From CAXXOK01 sp964640955 (GTDB taxonomy: Bacteria > Bacillota > Clostridia > Christensenellales > Aristaeellaceae): 64,000 bases of DNA. Each line of letters starts with the position of its first letter. Position 1 is the first letter of the stretch. Below, one piece after another: positions 34,575 to 42,549 of the stretch. The DNA lies in NCBI GenBank assembly GCA_964640955.1, contig CAZXJI010000008.1, positions 76,790 to 140,789 on the forward strand, in the 5' to 3' direction. The translations under genes were made by a program, and so were the position numbers. The notes below the pieces were generated by a model. The model was not told the origin of the DNA, searched no databases, and worked only from the letters and a program-made list of their open reading frames with translations.

Positions 34575-36149
34575 ATGAGTCTGGACCTGTCTTACCTGGG
34601 CCTCAACGGAACCAAGAACGTGTATCGCAACCTTTCTCCCAGTGCGCTGGTAGAATGTGCTTTGGAGCGCGGAGAGGGCAAGCTGAGCAGCACCGGCGCG
34701 CTGGTCGTCAACACCGGCAAGTACACCGGCCGCTCGCCTAAAGACCGCTTCGTGGTAGACGAACCTTCCATCCACGACGAAATCGCCTGGGGCAAGATCA
34801 ACATGCCCATCAGCCAGGAGAAGTTCGACAACCTTCACGAGAAGATGCGCGGCTATTTCCAGCAGCGCGACGCTTTCGTGTTCGACGGCTTCGCCGGCGC
34901 CAACGAGAAGTATCGCGTGCCCATCCGCGTGGTGACCGACCTGGCCAGCGAGAGCCTGTTCATCCACCAGGCGCTGCGCCGCCCGACCACGGAAGAGCTT
35001 GCGAACTTCGCGCCCGGCTTTACCGTCATCGCCGCGATCGGTTTGAAGATGATCCCCGAGGTGGACGGCGTCAACAGCGAGGCTGCCATCATGATCAGCT
35101 TTGAGAAGAAGATGATCCTCATCGCCTGCAGCCAGTACGCCGGCGAGATCAAGAAGGGCATCTTCAGCGTGATGAACTACATTCTGCCCAAGCAGAACGT
35201 GCTTTCCATGCACTGCTCCGCCAACGTCGGCGAAGCGGGCGACAGCGCCATTTTCTTCGGCCTTTCCGGCACCGGCAAGACCACCCTTTCCGCCGACCCC
35301 AACCGCAAGCTGATCGGCGACGACGAACACGGCTGGTGCGACGACGGCATCTTCAACTTTGAGGGCGGCTGCTACGCCAAGTGCATCCGGCTGTCCAAGG
35401 AGCATGAGCCGGACATTTACAACGCCATCCGCTTCGGCGCTTTGGTCGAAAACGTCGTGATGGACGAAGAGACCCGCGAGCTGGATTTCGACGACGGCAG
35501 CATCACCGAGAACACCCGCGCCGGCTATCCCGTGGAGCACATCAATAACGTGGAGCTTTCCGGCGTCGCGGGCGTGCCCAAGACCATCATCTTCCTGACG
35601 GCCGATGCCTTCGGCGTGCTGCCCCCGATCAGCAAGCTGAGCCGCGAAGCCGCCATGTACCAGTTCGTCAGCGGCTACACCGCCAAGCTGGCCGGCACCG
35701 AGCGCGGCGTGACCGAGCCGGAAGCCACCTTCTCCACCTGCTTCGGCGAGCCCTTCTTCCCGCTGCCCGCCAGCCGTTACGCCGAGCTGCTGGGCGAACG
35801 GATCGACAAGCACGGCGCCAACGTCTACCTGGTCAACACCGGCTGGGCCGGCGGCAGCTACGGCAAGGGCGGCAACCGCATGAAACTGCCCCTGACCCGC
35901 GCGATGGTCACCGCGGCCCTCAACGGCGAACTGGAGAAGGGCGAGTTCGAGCTCGACCCCATCTTCAACGTCATGGTGCCCAAGACCTGCCCGGGCGTCC
36001 CCTCCGAAGTGCTCTCTCCGCGCGAGTTCTGGGCGGACAAGGCCGCTTACGAGGAGACCGCCAGGAAGCTGGCCGGCATGTTCCAGAAGAACTTCACCAA
36101 GTACAAGAACATGAGCCAGGCGATCATCGACGCGGGCCCCAAGGCCTGA
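34575..36149 (+). CDS. pckA: Phosphoenolpyruvate carboxykinase (ATP)
   Basis: Interconverts oxaloacetate + ATP and PEP + CO2 + ADP; it serves gluconeogenesis or, in anaerobes, CO2-fixing fermentation towards succinate. Motifs include TGRSPKDRF, the kinase P-loop GLSGTGKTTLSADPNR, the metal site in DDEHGW and FNFEGGCYAK. Length is 524 aa, normal for the ATP-dependent class. ATG 34575 has a perfect AGGAGGA at 8 nt. The upstream in-frame extension covers the regulatory region. It appears monocistronic, with a strong terminator; codon use looks highly expressed (few rare codons). Confidence 0.98.
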   Translation: MSLDLSYLGLNGTKNVYRNLSPSALVECALERGEGKLSSTGALVVNTGKYTGRSPKDRFVVDEPSIHDEIAWGKINMPISQEKFDNLHEKMRGYFQQRDAFVFDGFAGANEKYRVPIRVVTDLASESLFIHQALRRPTTEELANFAPGFTVIAAIGLKMIPEVDGVNSEAAIMISFEKKMILIACSQYAGEIKKGIFSVMNYILPKQNVLSMHCSANVGEAGDSAIFFGLSGTGKTTLSADPNRKLIGDDEHGWCDDGIFNFEGGCYAKCIRLSKEHEPDIYNAIRFGALVENVVMDEETRELDFDDGSITENTRAGYPVEHINNVELSGVAGVPKTIIFLTADAFGVLPPISKLSREAAMYQFVSGYTAKLAGTERGVTEPEATFSTCFGEPFFPLPASRYAELLGERIDKHGANVYLVNTGWAGGSYGKGGNRMKLPLTRAMVTAALNGELEKGEFELDPIFNVMVPKTCPGVPSEVLSPREFWADKAAYEETARKLAGMFQKNFTKYKNMSQAIIDAGPKA

Positions 36150-36173
36150 CCTGGTTCTCACCGCCATGCTTTG

Positions 36174-36203
36174 GCCGCCCGGTTTTCGAACCGGGCGGCT
36201 TTT
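36174..36203 (+). terminator. Intrinsic terminator of pckA
   Basis: An 11 bp perfect stem GCCGCCCGGTT / AACCGGGCGGC, stable TTCG tetraloop, then TTTT, 24 bp after the pckA stop. Confidence 0.95.
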
Positions 36204-36302
36204 CCATACCCCAAAACGGAAAGGCGTCCTCCGCACGGCTCCGGTGCCGGGGAGAAGCGCCGCCGGGCCGGCCGCGGGACGGATGCCGGGCGGGTGCAGG
36301 CA

Positions 36303-36311
36303 TGCTATAAT
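36303..36311 (+). promoter_or_regulatory. Extended -10 promoter element of the Ntn-hydrolase gene
   Basis: TGCTATAAT, an extended -10 (TGn-TATAAT), 48 bp before the ATG at 36360. No good -35 hexamer is visible at the expected distance. Confidence 0.6.
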
Positions 36312-36359
36312 GGAACCGGAAACGAAAACGGCGGCAAAAGCCGGGATCAGGAGAGAGAT

Positions 36360-37064
36360 ATGTGCACGAGGTTCGTCTATAACGGAAAGGACACGATCGT
36401 CGGCTTCAATTTCGACATCGACCCGGCCGTATGGGAGCACCGGGTGTTCCTCAGGCCCGACCTGTTCTATATCGGTATCAAAGTCAACGGCGCGTTTCAC
36501 GCCTATCACGGCGTAAACGCGAACGGGAACGTGGGAACCCTGCTCTATGTCCACGAGTGCGAGGCGGGAAAGTACCGCCGGTCGCCGGCCTGCTACCGGA
36601 TCGATCTGCTGGCCGAGCGGTTCCTGCGCGGCGGAATGTCGTTCGACGGAGCCGTGAAGACCGCCGCGGAAAAGAAAATCGTGAACGTGCCGGATTGCTC
36701 CATGCAGCTCTTCCTGTCGGACGCGGCGGGCAGGGTGCTGATGGTCGAGCCCGGCGTCGGCAGCCGGACGGAAAGGGAGAGGTTCTCGCTGCTGACCAAC
36801 TACTCGGTTCTGGAGCCCGAGCGAACGAAGCCCTTCCTGACGCCGGGCGACGACCGTTACGAAAGGGCGCGGGAGATTCTTGCGCGTTCCGGGGAGGATT
36901 TCTCCGTGTGCGACGCGCTTGCGCTGCTAAAAACAGTGCGGCAGGAAGGCCTGTGGGCGACGCGGGTATCGTTCGTCTATTCGGTGGGGGAACGCACGGT
37001 GTATTACGTGCTGAACAACGATTTCGACCACGTGGCGGAGCACAGGCTGCGGCCGGAGGCGTAA
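36360..37064 (+). CDS. Ntn-hydrolase of the choloylglycine hydrolase / penicillin V acylase-like superfamily
   Basis: A predicted N-terminal-nucleophile amidohydrolase that would expose Cys2 after removal of Met1 (MCTRFVYNGKDTIVGFNFD). The GFNFD at 15-19 occupies the position of the GRxxD substrate-pocket motif of bile salt hydrolases and penicillin V acylases, and the C-terminal beta strands (VSFVYSVGERTVYYVLNND) fit the family. At 234 aa it is far shorter than true bile salt hydrolases (about 320), so bile acid specificity is doubtful; it may cleave another linear amide such as an acyl-homoserine lactone or N-acyl amino acid. There is no signal peptide. GAGAGAGAT precedes ATG 36360. Confidence 0.72.
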   Translation: MCTRFVYNGKDTIVGFNFDIDPAVWEHRVFLRPDLFYIGIKVNGAFHAYHGVNANGNVGTLLYVHECEAGKYRRSPACYRIDLLAERFLRGGMSFDGAVKTAAEKKIVNVPDCSMQLFLSDAAGRVLMVEPGVGSRTERERFSLLTNYSVLEPERTKPFLTPGDDRYERAREILARSGEDFSVCDALALLKTVRQEGLWATRVSFVYSVGERTVYYVLNNDFDHVAEHRLRPEA

Positions 37065-37213
37065 CGCGGCCGGCTTTTTCCAGCAAAATCACGGCAATTT
37101 CTCATGCGATTCTCATGAAACCATAAATCCCCTCTCAAGCAACGGCGGCGGGAATATGCTACCATAAGCCCGTACCAAGGAAAACGCCGAACGCCGACGA
37201 GGAGGAACCCGAT

Positions 37214-37507
37214 ATGGATCACACGCAGGGCCGGGACGATCGCTTCTTCAGCAAAATGTACCGCACACGCTTCCGGGTGAGCAAGAATGGGACGACGGTC
37301 GTCAACCTGTCGATGCTGTTTTCCCTGATCGCGCTGCTGAGCGCTCCGTGGTTGGTGATCCTGGGGCTGCTGGCCGCGCTGGTGATGGGCTATCGCTTCG
37401 CCGTCGATAAGAACGGGCCCGGTTTCGAGCAGAGCTTCGACGACGTGGTGAAAAACGCCGCCTGCAACGTCAGGCATGCCGTGGACGCCGTAACCGACAA
37501 ACGCTGA
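37214..37507 (+). CDS. Small membrane protein, DUF4342-like, paralogue 1
   Basis: A 97-residue protein with a basic N-terminal segment (FFSKMYRTRFRVSKNGTTVV), one long hydrophobic hairpin (about residues 34-62, LSMLFSLIALLSAPWLVILG) and an amphipathic C-terminus. The hydrophobic core with a central APW resembles DUF4342 domains; function is unknown. GAGGAGG lies 8 nt before ATG 37214. It is followed after 44 bp by a clear paralogue sharing YRTR, VNLS-LFS, ALL-APW, ALxxGYRFAxDxN and VVKxAA. The pair ends in a shared terminator. Confidence 0.7.
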   Translation: MDHTQGRDDRFFSKMYRTRFRVSKNGTTVVNLSMLFSLIALLSAPWLVILGLLAALVMGYRFAVDKNGPGFEQSFDDVVKNAACNVRHAVDAVTDKR

Positions 37508-37551
37508 CGCTTCCCGCGCCGAATACCTGAAACGACAAGGAGGATGTTCCC

Positions 37552-37896
37552 ATGGATAACAACGCTCAACACAACGGAAACGAAAGAAACGGACTTTTCA
37601 GCATCCTGTACCGCACGCGCATCGTCATCCGCAAAGAGGATACGGTGATCATCAACCTCTCGGTGCTCTTCAGCATCCTCGCGCTGCTGTTTGCGCCGTG
37701 GGTGGTGGTGATCGGCGCGATCGTCGCGCTGATCCTGGGCTACCGCTTCGCCATCGACCGCAACGCCGCGGGCTTCAGCGGGAGCTTTGAAAACGTCGTC
37801 AAGGACGCGGCCGGCACCGTGAAGCGTGCCGTGGAAAACGCGACGGGCCATCAGGACGACGACGATACCCGCCCGGATCACGACCGGGAGGAATAA
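37552..37896 (+). CDS. Small membrane protein, DUF4342-like, paralogue 2
   Basis: A 114-residue paralogue of the preceding gene with the same layout: N-terminal YRTRIVIRKEDTVI, hydrophobic hairpin (about 38-66, VLFSILALLFAPWVVVIGA), GYRFAIDRNAAGF, and a C-terminus predicted amphipathic (VVKDAAGTVKRAVENATG) that ends in a very acidic tail (HQDDDDTRPDHDREE) absent from paralogue 1. AAGGAGG precedes ATG 37552. Function is unknown; a membrane-surface or stress role is only a guess. Confidence 0.7.
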   Translation: MDNNAQHNGNERNGLFSILYRTRIVIRKEDTVIINLSVLFSILALLFAPWVVVIGAIVALILGYRFAIDRNAAGFSGSFENVVKDAAGTVKRAVENATGHQDDDDTRPDHDREE

Positions 37897-37935
37897 GCCG
37901 GCCGTTGCCGGAAACGGAGAGCATAAACAAAACAG

Positions 37936-37969
37936 AAGGGACGTACGCATCAGCGCGTACGTCCCTTTT
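37936..37969 (+). terminator. Bidirectional intrinsic terminator
   Basis: An 11 bp perfect stem GGGACGTACGC / GCGTACGTCCC, extended by AA/TT, followed by TTTTGTTTGC. It separates the convergent DUF4342-like pair and the TRIC-type gene. Confidence 0.92.
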
Positions 37970-37975
37970 GTTTGC

Positions 37976-38635
37976 TTATCCCTGCGGCTTGGGCGGCACG
38001 AGGGGAACGCGCGGAAAATCCCACTTGAAATGGGCGGCCAGCCCGCGGATGACGACCGTGACGGCGGCGGCCAGGATCGTCGCGAGGGTCGCGGTCATAT
38101 AATCCCGGAGGACGAGATAAACGCACGCGCCGATCAGCGCGGCGACGGCATACACGTGCTTGACCAGAACGCTGGGCATTTCACCCGCCATCATGTCCCG
38201 CAGGATGCCGCCGCCCGTGCCGGTCAAAAGCGCCACGAACAGGAACAGAAACGCCGATCCCTCGGGGTAGGCGCGTATCGCGGTGTCCACGCCGCTGGCG
38301 GCGAACACACCCAGGCCGACCGCGTCGGTGTACAGCAGCGTAAGCCGGTACACGTTGCGCGTTCGCTCCGAGGGGACGCGGGGGTGGAAGTACTGCACCG
38401 CGAAGAACAGCGTGCTCGCGATGATGGAGATCAGCGCGAAAGCCGGATCGCGAAGCATCTGCGGCGGGGAGATGCCAAGCACGATGTCGCGCAGGCACCC
38501 GCCGCCCACTCCGGTTGCCAGCCCCAGCACGTTCACGCCGAAGAGGTCCATCCCCTTGCGGATGGCCAGCGTCGCTCCTGAAATGGCGAAGGCGACGACG
38601 CCCACGCACTCCACGATGAAAAAAGGATCGCTCAT
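37976..38635 (-). CDS. TRIC-type channel family / UPF0126 membrane protein (YicG-like)
   Basis: A 219-residue membrane protein with seven predicted helices made of two homologous UPF0126 halves, each with a glycine-rich GxGGGxLRD motif (ATGVGGGCLRDIVLG and TGTGGGILRDMMAGE). Prokaryotic TRIC homologues form trimeric cation or glycine-transport channels. ATG 38635 follows AAAGGAGCCGTCCCT; an upstream in-frame extension covers the promoter. The ion or solute carried is unknown. Confidence 0.88.
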   Translation of the reverse strand: MSDPFFIVECVGVVAFAISGATLAIRKGMDLFGVNVLGLATGVGGGCLRDIVLGISPPQMLRDPAFALISIIASTLFFAVQYFHPRVPSERTRNVYRLTLLYTDAVGLGVFAASGVDTAIRAYPEGSAFLFLFVALLTGTGGGILRDMMAGEMPSVLVKHVYAVAALIGACVYLVLRDYMTATLATILAAAVTVVIRGLAAHFKWDFPRVPLVPPKPQG

Positions 38636-38681
38636 AGGGACGGCTCCTTTCCCGAACGGCACACCCTCCAAAATCGAGGGC

Positions 38682-38710
38682 ATCATAACACGGAAGCGCC
38701 GCCGTGGCAA
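38682..38710 (-). promoter_or_regulatory. Sigma-A promoter of the TRIC-type gene
   Basis: On the minus strand TTGCCA (38705-38710), a 17 bp spacer and TATGAT (38682-38687), 47 bp before the start codon. Confidence 0.8.
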
Positions 38711-38913
38711 GCGCTTTTTTCATGTCCGAATGCGAGCGGGGATCACCGGCCGGCGAGGGTTTGGCGCCCCGTACGCCGGGCGGCTCCGCCGTGCCCAACC
38801 GCTGCCGCCGGGCGGTTTTTTTCGGCCGGTTCCGGCGCCCAAAGCGCAGGCGTGGCAAGGGCTGGATGGAAGGGATGGCCAAACGGGCGGCGTTTCGGCC
38901 GCGGGAACGGGGG
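38711..38913 (+). other. Spacer between the divergent TRIC-type gene and fabT
   Basis: No gene is visible. It is GC-rich with several CGCCGG-type short inverted repeats, plus one terminator-like hairpin at 38798-38822 that does not serve any annotated plus-strand gene. Confidence 0.5.
38798..38822 (+). terminator. Orphan terminator-like hairpin
   Basis: AACCGC (38798-38803) pairs with GCGGTT (38813-38818) around a 9-base loop, with a run of six T at 38817-38822. The only plausible transcript ending here would be a short plus-strand RNA starting within about 100 bp upstream, for which I see no clear promoter. Confidence 0.4.
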
Positions 38914-38941
38914 TTGACAAGCGAACCAAAGTCCATATAAT
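38914..38941 (+). promoter_or_regulatory. Consensus sigma-A promoter of the fatty-acid synthesis operon
   Basis: Perfect TTGACA (38914-38919), a 16 bp spacer and perfect TATAAT (38936-38941), 43 bp before fabT. Such a strong promoter usually requires a repressor, consistent with the MarR-type gene it drives. Confidence 0.93.
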
Positions 38942-38953
38942 TAGTTTGTCTAA
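38941..38953 (+). promoter_or_regulatory. Candidate operator at the fabT promoter
   Basis: TTAGTTTGTCTAA, a short TTAG/CTAA dyad starting at the last base of the -10 box, where repressor binding would block initiation. It only loosely resembles published FabT sites (TTTGA-type dyads), so autoregulation is inferred from position. Confidence 0.4.
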
Positions 38954-38983
38954 CGAATAAGATTGCGGACGGGAGCGAAAGCG

Positions 38984-39496
38984 ATGGACGAATTCAACAA
39001 AGAACTGAACCGCTTGCTGGTCAGCACCTACCGCGACATCGGCAAGCTGGAGGAGGGGATGCTCCACTCCGTCAGCGGCATGGAACTGTCCATCGGCGAA
39101 ATGCACCTGCTGGAGGCCGTCGGGGAGAACAAGGAGCGCGGGATGCTCGTGTGCGAGCTGGCCCAGCGTATGGAGCTCACGCCCCCGACCGTCACGGTCG
39201 CCATCAACAAGCTGGCCTACAAGGGTTACGTGCAAAAGACCCGCTCGACGCTGGACAAGCGTAGCGTCATCGTTACCCTCACCCGCACCGGCAAGAAGAT
39301 CAACGCCGCCCACCGCTATTTTCACGAGCAGATGGTGCGCAGCCTCGTCCGCCTCCTCTCCGCGCAGGAGCGGGAAGGCCTCCTGCACGGCATGCAGTCG
39401 CTCAACGCTTTTTTTAAAAACGCGCTCAACGAGCAGGAACGCAAGGATGAAGGCGGAAACGATATCAACAGCGACGCGGAAGCGGAAAGAGTGTAA
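38984..39496 (+). CDS. fabT: MarR-family regulator of fatty-acid synthesis (FabT-like)
   Basis: A 170-residue winged-helix repressor. The DNA-binding region is MELTPPTVTVAINKLAYKGYVQKTRSTLDKRSVIVTLT (quoted in part: recognition helix near PPTVTVAINKLAYKG, wing near DKRSVIVTLT), with dimerisation helices at both ends. The position as first gene of the FASII operon is the same as FabT in streptococci and clostridia, which represses fab genes when bound to acyl-ACP. GGGAG lies before ATG 38984; fabH follows after 3 bp. Classification as FabT rests mainly on context. Confidence 0.87.
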   Translation: MDEFNKELNRLLVSTYRDIGKLEEGMLHSVSGMELSIGEMHLLEAVGENKERGMLVCELAQRMELTPPTVTVAINKLAYKGYVQKTRSTLDKRSVIVTLTRTGKKINAAHRYFHEQMVRSLVRLLSAQEREGLLHGMQSLNAFFKNALNEQERKDEGGNDINSDAEAERV

Positions 39497-39499
39497 CGA

Positions 39500-40450
39500 A
39501 TGAAGATACGCGCCTTTGGGCATGCCCTGCCGCAGAGAACGGTTACCAACCGCGAGCTTTCGACCATTCTGGATACCTCGGACGAATGGATCCGCACCCA
39601 CACGGGCATCCGCAGCCGCCGCATCATCACCGGGGAGGAGACGCTCTCCGGCCTGGGGGCCGAGGCGGCGCGGATGGCGCTTGAGCGCGCGGGGCTCACG
39701 GCGACGGACGTGGATTACATTCTCTGCTCCACTTCGCGCGGGGAGATGTTTTTTCCTTCCACCGCCTGCCTGATCCAGCAAAAGCTGGGCGCGGACTGCC
39801 CCTGCATGGACGTGAACGCCGGGTGCACCGGTTTTCTGTACGCGCTGGATACGGCGGACGCCATGATCACCGCCGGAAAAGCGGAGCGGGTGCTCATCGT
39901 GTGCGCCGAGCAGCTTTCCGCCGTTGCGGACTGGACGGACCGCAGCACCTGCGTGCTGTTCGGGGACGCGGCGGGTGCGGCGCTGTGCGAGCGCGGCGAC
40001 GGCCTGAAAGCCGTCCGCCTCACCGCCGAGGGCGATCCGACCCACCTGCACGGCTGGCCGAGCGGCGGCAATTGCCCGTTCCACGAGCACATCCCCGAGG
40101 AATGCCTCCTGTATATGAACGGGCAGGAGATATTCAAATTCGCCATCACCCGCTCGCAGCGCGACATTGGCGACGTGCTGGCCGACTGCGATCTGACCGC
40201 CGACGCGGCCGATTACTTCGTGCTTCACCAGGCGAACCGCCGCATCCTGGATGCGGTGCGCACCCGCCTGAAGCAGCCCGCGGAGAAGTTTCCCGTCAAC
40301 ATCACCACGCATGGGAACGCTTCCTCCGCGTGCATACCCGTCCTGCTGTCCGAAATGACGGCGGACGGCCGCCTCCAAAAGGGGCAGACGCTTGTGCTCA
40401 GCGCGTTCGGCGCAGGGCTGACCACAGGGGCAGCGGTGCTGCAATACTGA
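39500..40450 (+). CDS. fabH: 3-oxoacyl-[ACP] synthase III (KAS III)
   Basis: Starts fatty-acid chains by condensing acetyl-CoA (or a branched primer) with malonyl-ACP. The catalytic Cys lies in DVNAGCTGFLYAL, His in VLHQANRRILDAV and Asn in THGNASSACIPVLL. Length is 316 aa, normal. ATG 39500 is 3 bp after fabT. Primer specificity cannot be read by eye. Confidence 0.97.
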   Translation: MKIRAFGHALPQRTVTNRELSTILDTSDEWIRTHTGIRSRRIITGEETLSGLGAEAARMALERAGLTATDVDYILCSTSRGEMFFPSTACLIQQKLGADCPCMDVNAGCTGFLYALDTADAMITAGKAERVLIVCAEQLSAVADWTDRSTCVLFGDAAGAALCERGDGLKAVRLTAEGDPTHLHGWPSGGNCPFHEHIPEECLLYMNGQEIFKFAITRSQRDIGDVLADCDLTADAADYFVLHQANRRILDAVRTRLKQPAEKFPVNITTHGNASSACIPVLLSEMTADGRLQKGQTLVLSAFGAGLTTGAAVLQY

Positions 40451-40469
40451 TTTTTGGGAGGATACCGAC

Positions 40470-40697
40470 ATGACGACTTTCGAAACCATCGCGAAGCTGC
40501 TGGCGGAAGCCAAAGACCTGGACGTGAACGAAATCAAGCCCGAAATGACCTTCGCCGACCTGGGGCTGGACAGCCTGGACGTGGCGGAACTGGTGATGAA
40601 CCTGGAGGACGAAATCGAGGGCGTGAGCATCGACATCAGCCCCGATCTGAAAACCGTGCAGGACGTTGTGGCGCTCGTGGACGCGCAAAAGAAATGA
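40470..40697 (+). CDS. acpP: Acyl carrier protein
   Basis: A 75-residue acidic four-helix carrier with the phosphopantetheine-attachment motif LGLDSLDVAELVM (Ser37-38 region). AGGATACCGAC precedes ATG 40470. It overlaps fabK in ATGA. Placement between fabH and fabK matches streptococcal FASII operons. Confidence 0.98.
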   Translation: MTTFETIAKLLAEAKDLDVNEIKPEMTFADLGLDSLDVAELVMNLEDEIEGVSIDISPDLKTVQDVVALVDAQKK

Positions 40698-41641
40698 TCG
40701 CTTCCGTGCTTTGCGAAGCCCTCGGGCTTCGCTACCCTATCTTTCAGGGCGGCATGGCGTGGGTGTCCGAGGCCGGGCTGGCCGCCGCGGTCTCCAACGC
40801 GGGCGGCCTGGGCGTGATCTCCGCGATGAACGCGGACGCGGATTATCTGCGCGCGCAGATTCGCAAATGCCGGACGCTGACCGACAAGCCCTTCGGCGTC
40901 AACATCATGCTCATGTCCCCGCACGTGAAGGAAGTGGCGCGCGTCTGCGTGGAGGAAAAGCCCGCCGTGGTCACCACCGGCGCGGGCCTGCCCAACGCCT
41001 ACATGAAGGACTGGATCGCCGCCGGGATCAGGGTGATCCCGGTCGTGCCCTCCACCGCCATGGCGCGGCTGGTTGAGCGCGCCGGGGCCTTCGCGGTGAT
41101 CGCCGAAGGCGGCGAGTCCGGCGGGCACGTGGGCGACCTGTCCACCATGACGCTGGTGCCGCAGGTGGCCGACGCGGTGAAGATTCCCGTGCTCGCGGCG
41201 GGCGGCATCGCGGACGGGCGCGGCGTGGCCGCGTCGCTGATGCTGGGCGCGTCGGGCGTGCAGTGCGGCACCGTGTTCCTGTGCGCCACGGAGTGCGCCG
41301 TTCACGAGACTTACAAGCAAAAGATCATCAAGGCCGGGGACATCGACACGGTGGTGACCGGCAAACGCCTCAACCACGCCGTGCGCAGCCTGAAAACCCC
41401 CTTCACGCGCCGCTATATGCAAAAGGAATTCGATCCCGCCACCTCGGGTGACGAGCTGGAGGCGATGGGGGTCGGCGCGCTGCGCAAGGCCGCGGTGGAA
41501 GGCGACGAGGAAAACGGATGCTTCCTGGCCGGACAGGCGGCGGCGATGGTACATTGCGTGCGGCCGGCCGGGGAGATCATCACGCAGATGTTTACGGAAG
41601 CGGAAACGCTGCTTGCGGGAGCGCCGAAATGGGTAAAATAG
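40694..41641 (+). CDS. fabK: Enoyl-[ACP] reductase II (FMN-dependent, FabK)
   Basis: A TIM-barrel flavoprotein that reduces trans-2-enoyl-ACP, the last step of each elongation cycle. Signatures are YPIFQGGMAWVSEAGLAAAVSNAGGLGVIS, quoted in part as YPIFQGGMAWVSEAGLAAAV, then VVTTGAGLPNAYMK, IAEGGESGGHVGD and VLAAGGIADGRGVAASLMLG (phosphate-binding glycines). Length is 315 aa. It overlaps acpP by 4 bp and fabD by 13 bp. No FabI-type reductase is seen here; organisms relying on FabK are typically insensitive to triclosan. Confidence 0.95.
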   Translation: MIASVLCEALGLRYPIFQGGMAWVSEAGLAAAVSNAGGLGVISAMNADADYLRAQIRKCRTLTDKPFGVNIMLMSPHVKEVARVCVEEKPAVVTTGAGLPNAYMKDWIAAGIRVIPVVPSTAMARLVERAGAFAVIAEGGESGGHVGDLSTMTLVPQVADAVKIPVLAAGGIADGRGVAASLMLGASGVQCGTVFLCATECAVHETYKQKIIKAGDIDTVVTGKRLNHAVRSLKTPFTRRYMQKEFDPATSGDELEAMGVGALRKAAVEGDEENGCFLAGQAAAMVHCVRPAGEIITQMFTEAETLLAGAPKWVK

Positions 41642-42537
41642 CCTTCGTGTTCGCGGGACAGGGCGCGCAGTACGCCGGCATGGGCCAAAGCCTGTACGAA
41701 ACCTCCCCCGCGGCCAAAGCGATTCTCGATCAGGCCGAGGCCCTGCGCCCCGGCACGCTGGAAACCTGCTTCGCCGGCACGAAGGAAGAACTGAGCCGGA
41801 CGGAGAACACTCAACCTTGTCTGATGGCGGTGGATTGCGCCTGCGCCGCGGCGCTGACCGAGGCGGGCGTCGCGCCCGAAGGCTTCGCCGGGTTTTCGCT
41901 GGGCGAGATCGCGGCGCTGTGGGCGAGCGGGATGCTCTCCTTTGCGGAGGCTTTCCGGCTGACGCTACGGCGCGCGGAGCTCATGGCCGCGTGCGCCGGG
42001 CGCACCGAAGCCGGCATGATTGCCGTGTTGAAGCTTGCGGATGACGCGGTGGAGGCCCTCTGCGGCGAAACCGGCGCCTGGCCCGTCAACTACAACTGTC
42101 CCGGACAGGTGGTATGCGCCCTGCCGAAAAGCGGCTTTCCCGCTTTCCTCGAAGCGGTGAAGGCGGCGGGCGGTCGCGCGATTCCGCTTATGGTGAGCGG
42201 CGGCTTCCACAGCCCGCTCATGCGGGAGGCTGCGCGGGGCCTGCGGGCGTATGCCGAGGGCGTTATTTTCACCGAGCCGGAAGCGCCCCTGTACGCGAAC
42301 GCGACCTGCCGCCCCTATACGGCGGCGGAGGCCCCGGCGCTGCTTGGCGCGCAGGTGGAAAGCCCCGTGCGCTGGACGGAGCTGATCCGCGGCATGCAGG
42401 CGGACGGATACACGGACTTCATCGAACTGGGCGCGGGCAAGACCCTGAGCGGGCTGATCGAGAGAATCGGCGGAGCCGGGAAGATCGCCCGCGTGGAAGA
42501 CGCTTCAACCCTGACCGATACCCTCGCCCTACTGTAA
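41629..42537 (+). CDS. fabD: Malonyl CoA-[ACP] transacylase
   Basis: Transfers malonyl from CoA to ACP. FVFAGQGAQYAGMG at the N-terminus, nucleophilic Ser in GFSLGEIAAL, and the His in SGGFHSPLM are the family marks. Length is 302 aa. ATG 41629 lies inside the end of fabK in another frame, a 13 bp overlap that suggests coupled translation. Confidence 0.97.
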   Translation: MGKIAFVFAGQGAQYAGMGQSLYETSPAAKAILDQAEALRPGTLETCFAGTKEELSRTENTQPCLMAVDCACAAALTEAGVAPEGFAGFSLGEIAALWASGMLSFAEAFRLTLRRAELMAACAGRTEAGMIAVLKLADDAVEALCGETGAWPVNYNCPGQVVCALPKSGFPAFLEAVKAAGGRAIPLMVSGGFHSPLMREAARGLRAYAEGVIFTEPEAPLYANATCRPYTAAEAPALLGAQVESPVRWTELIRGMQADGYTDFIELGAGKTLSGLIERIGGAGKIARVEDASTLTDTLALL

Positions 42538-42549
42538 GGAGGTACCCGG

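Noticed and set aside
34506..36554. Long minus-strand frame opposite pckA (about 680 codons)
   Set aside because: It is an antisense shadow of pckA with no recognisable domain or ribosome-binding site.
38720..41554. Long minus-strand frame opposite fabT-fabH-acpP-fabK (about 940 codons)
   Set aside because: It spans four certain genes on the other strand; composition and lack of motifs mark it as a shadow.
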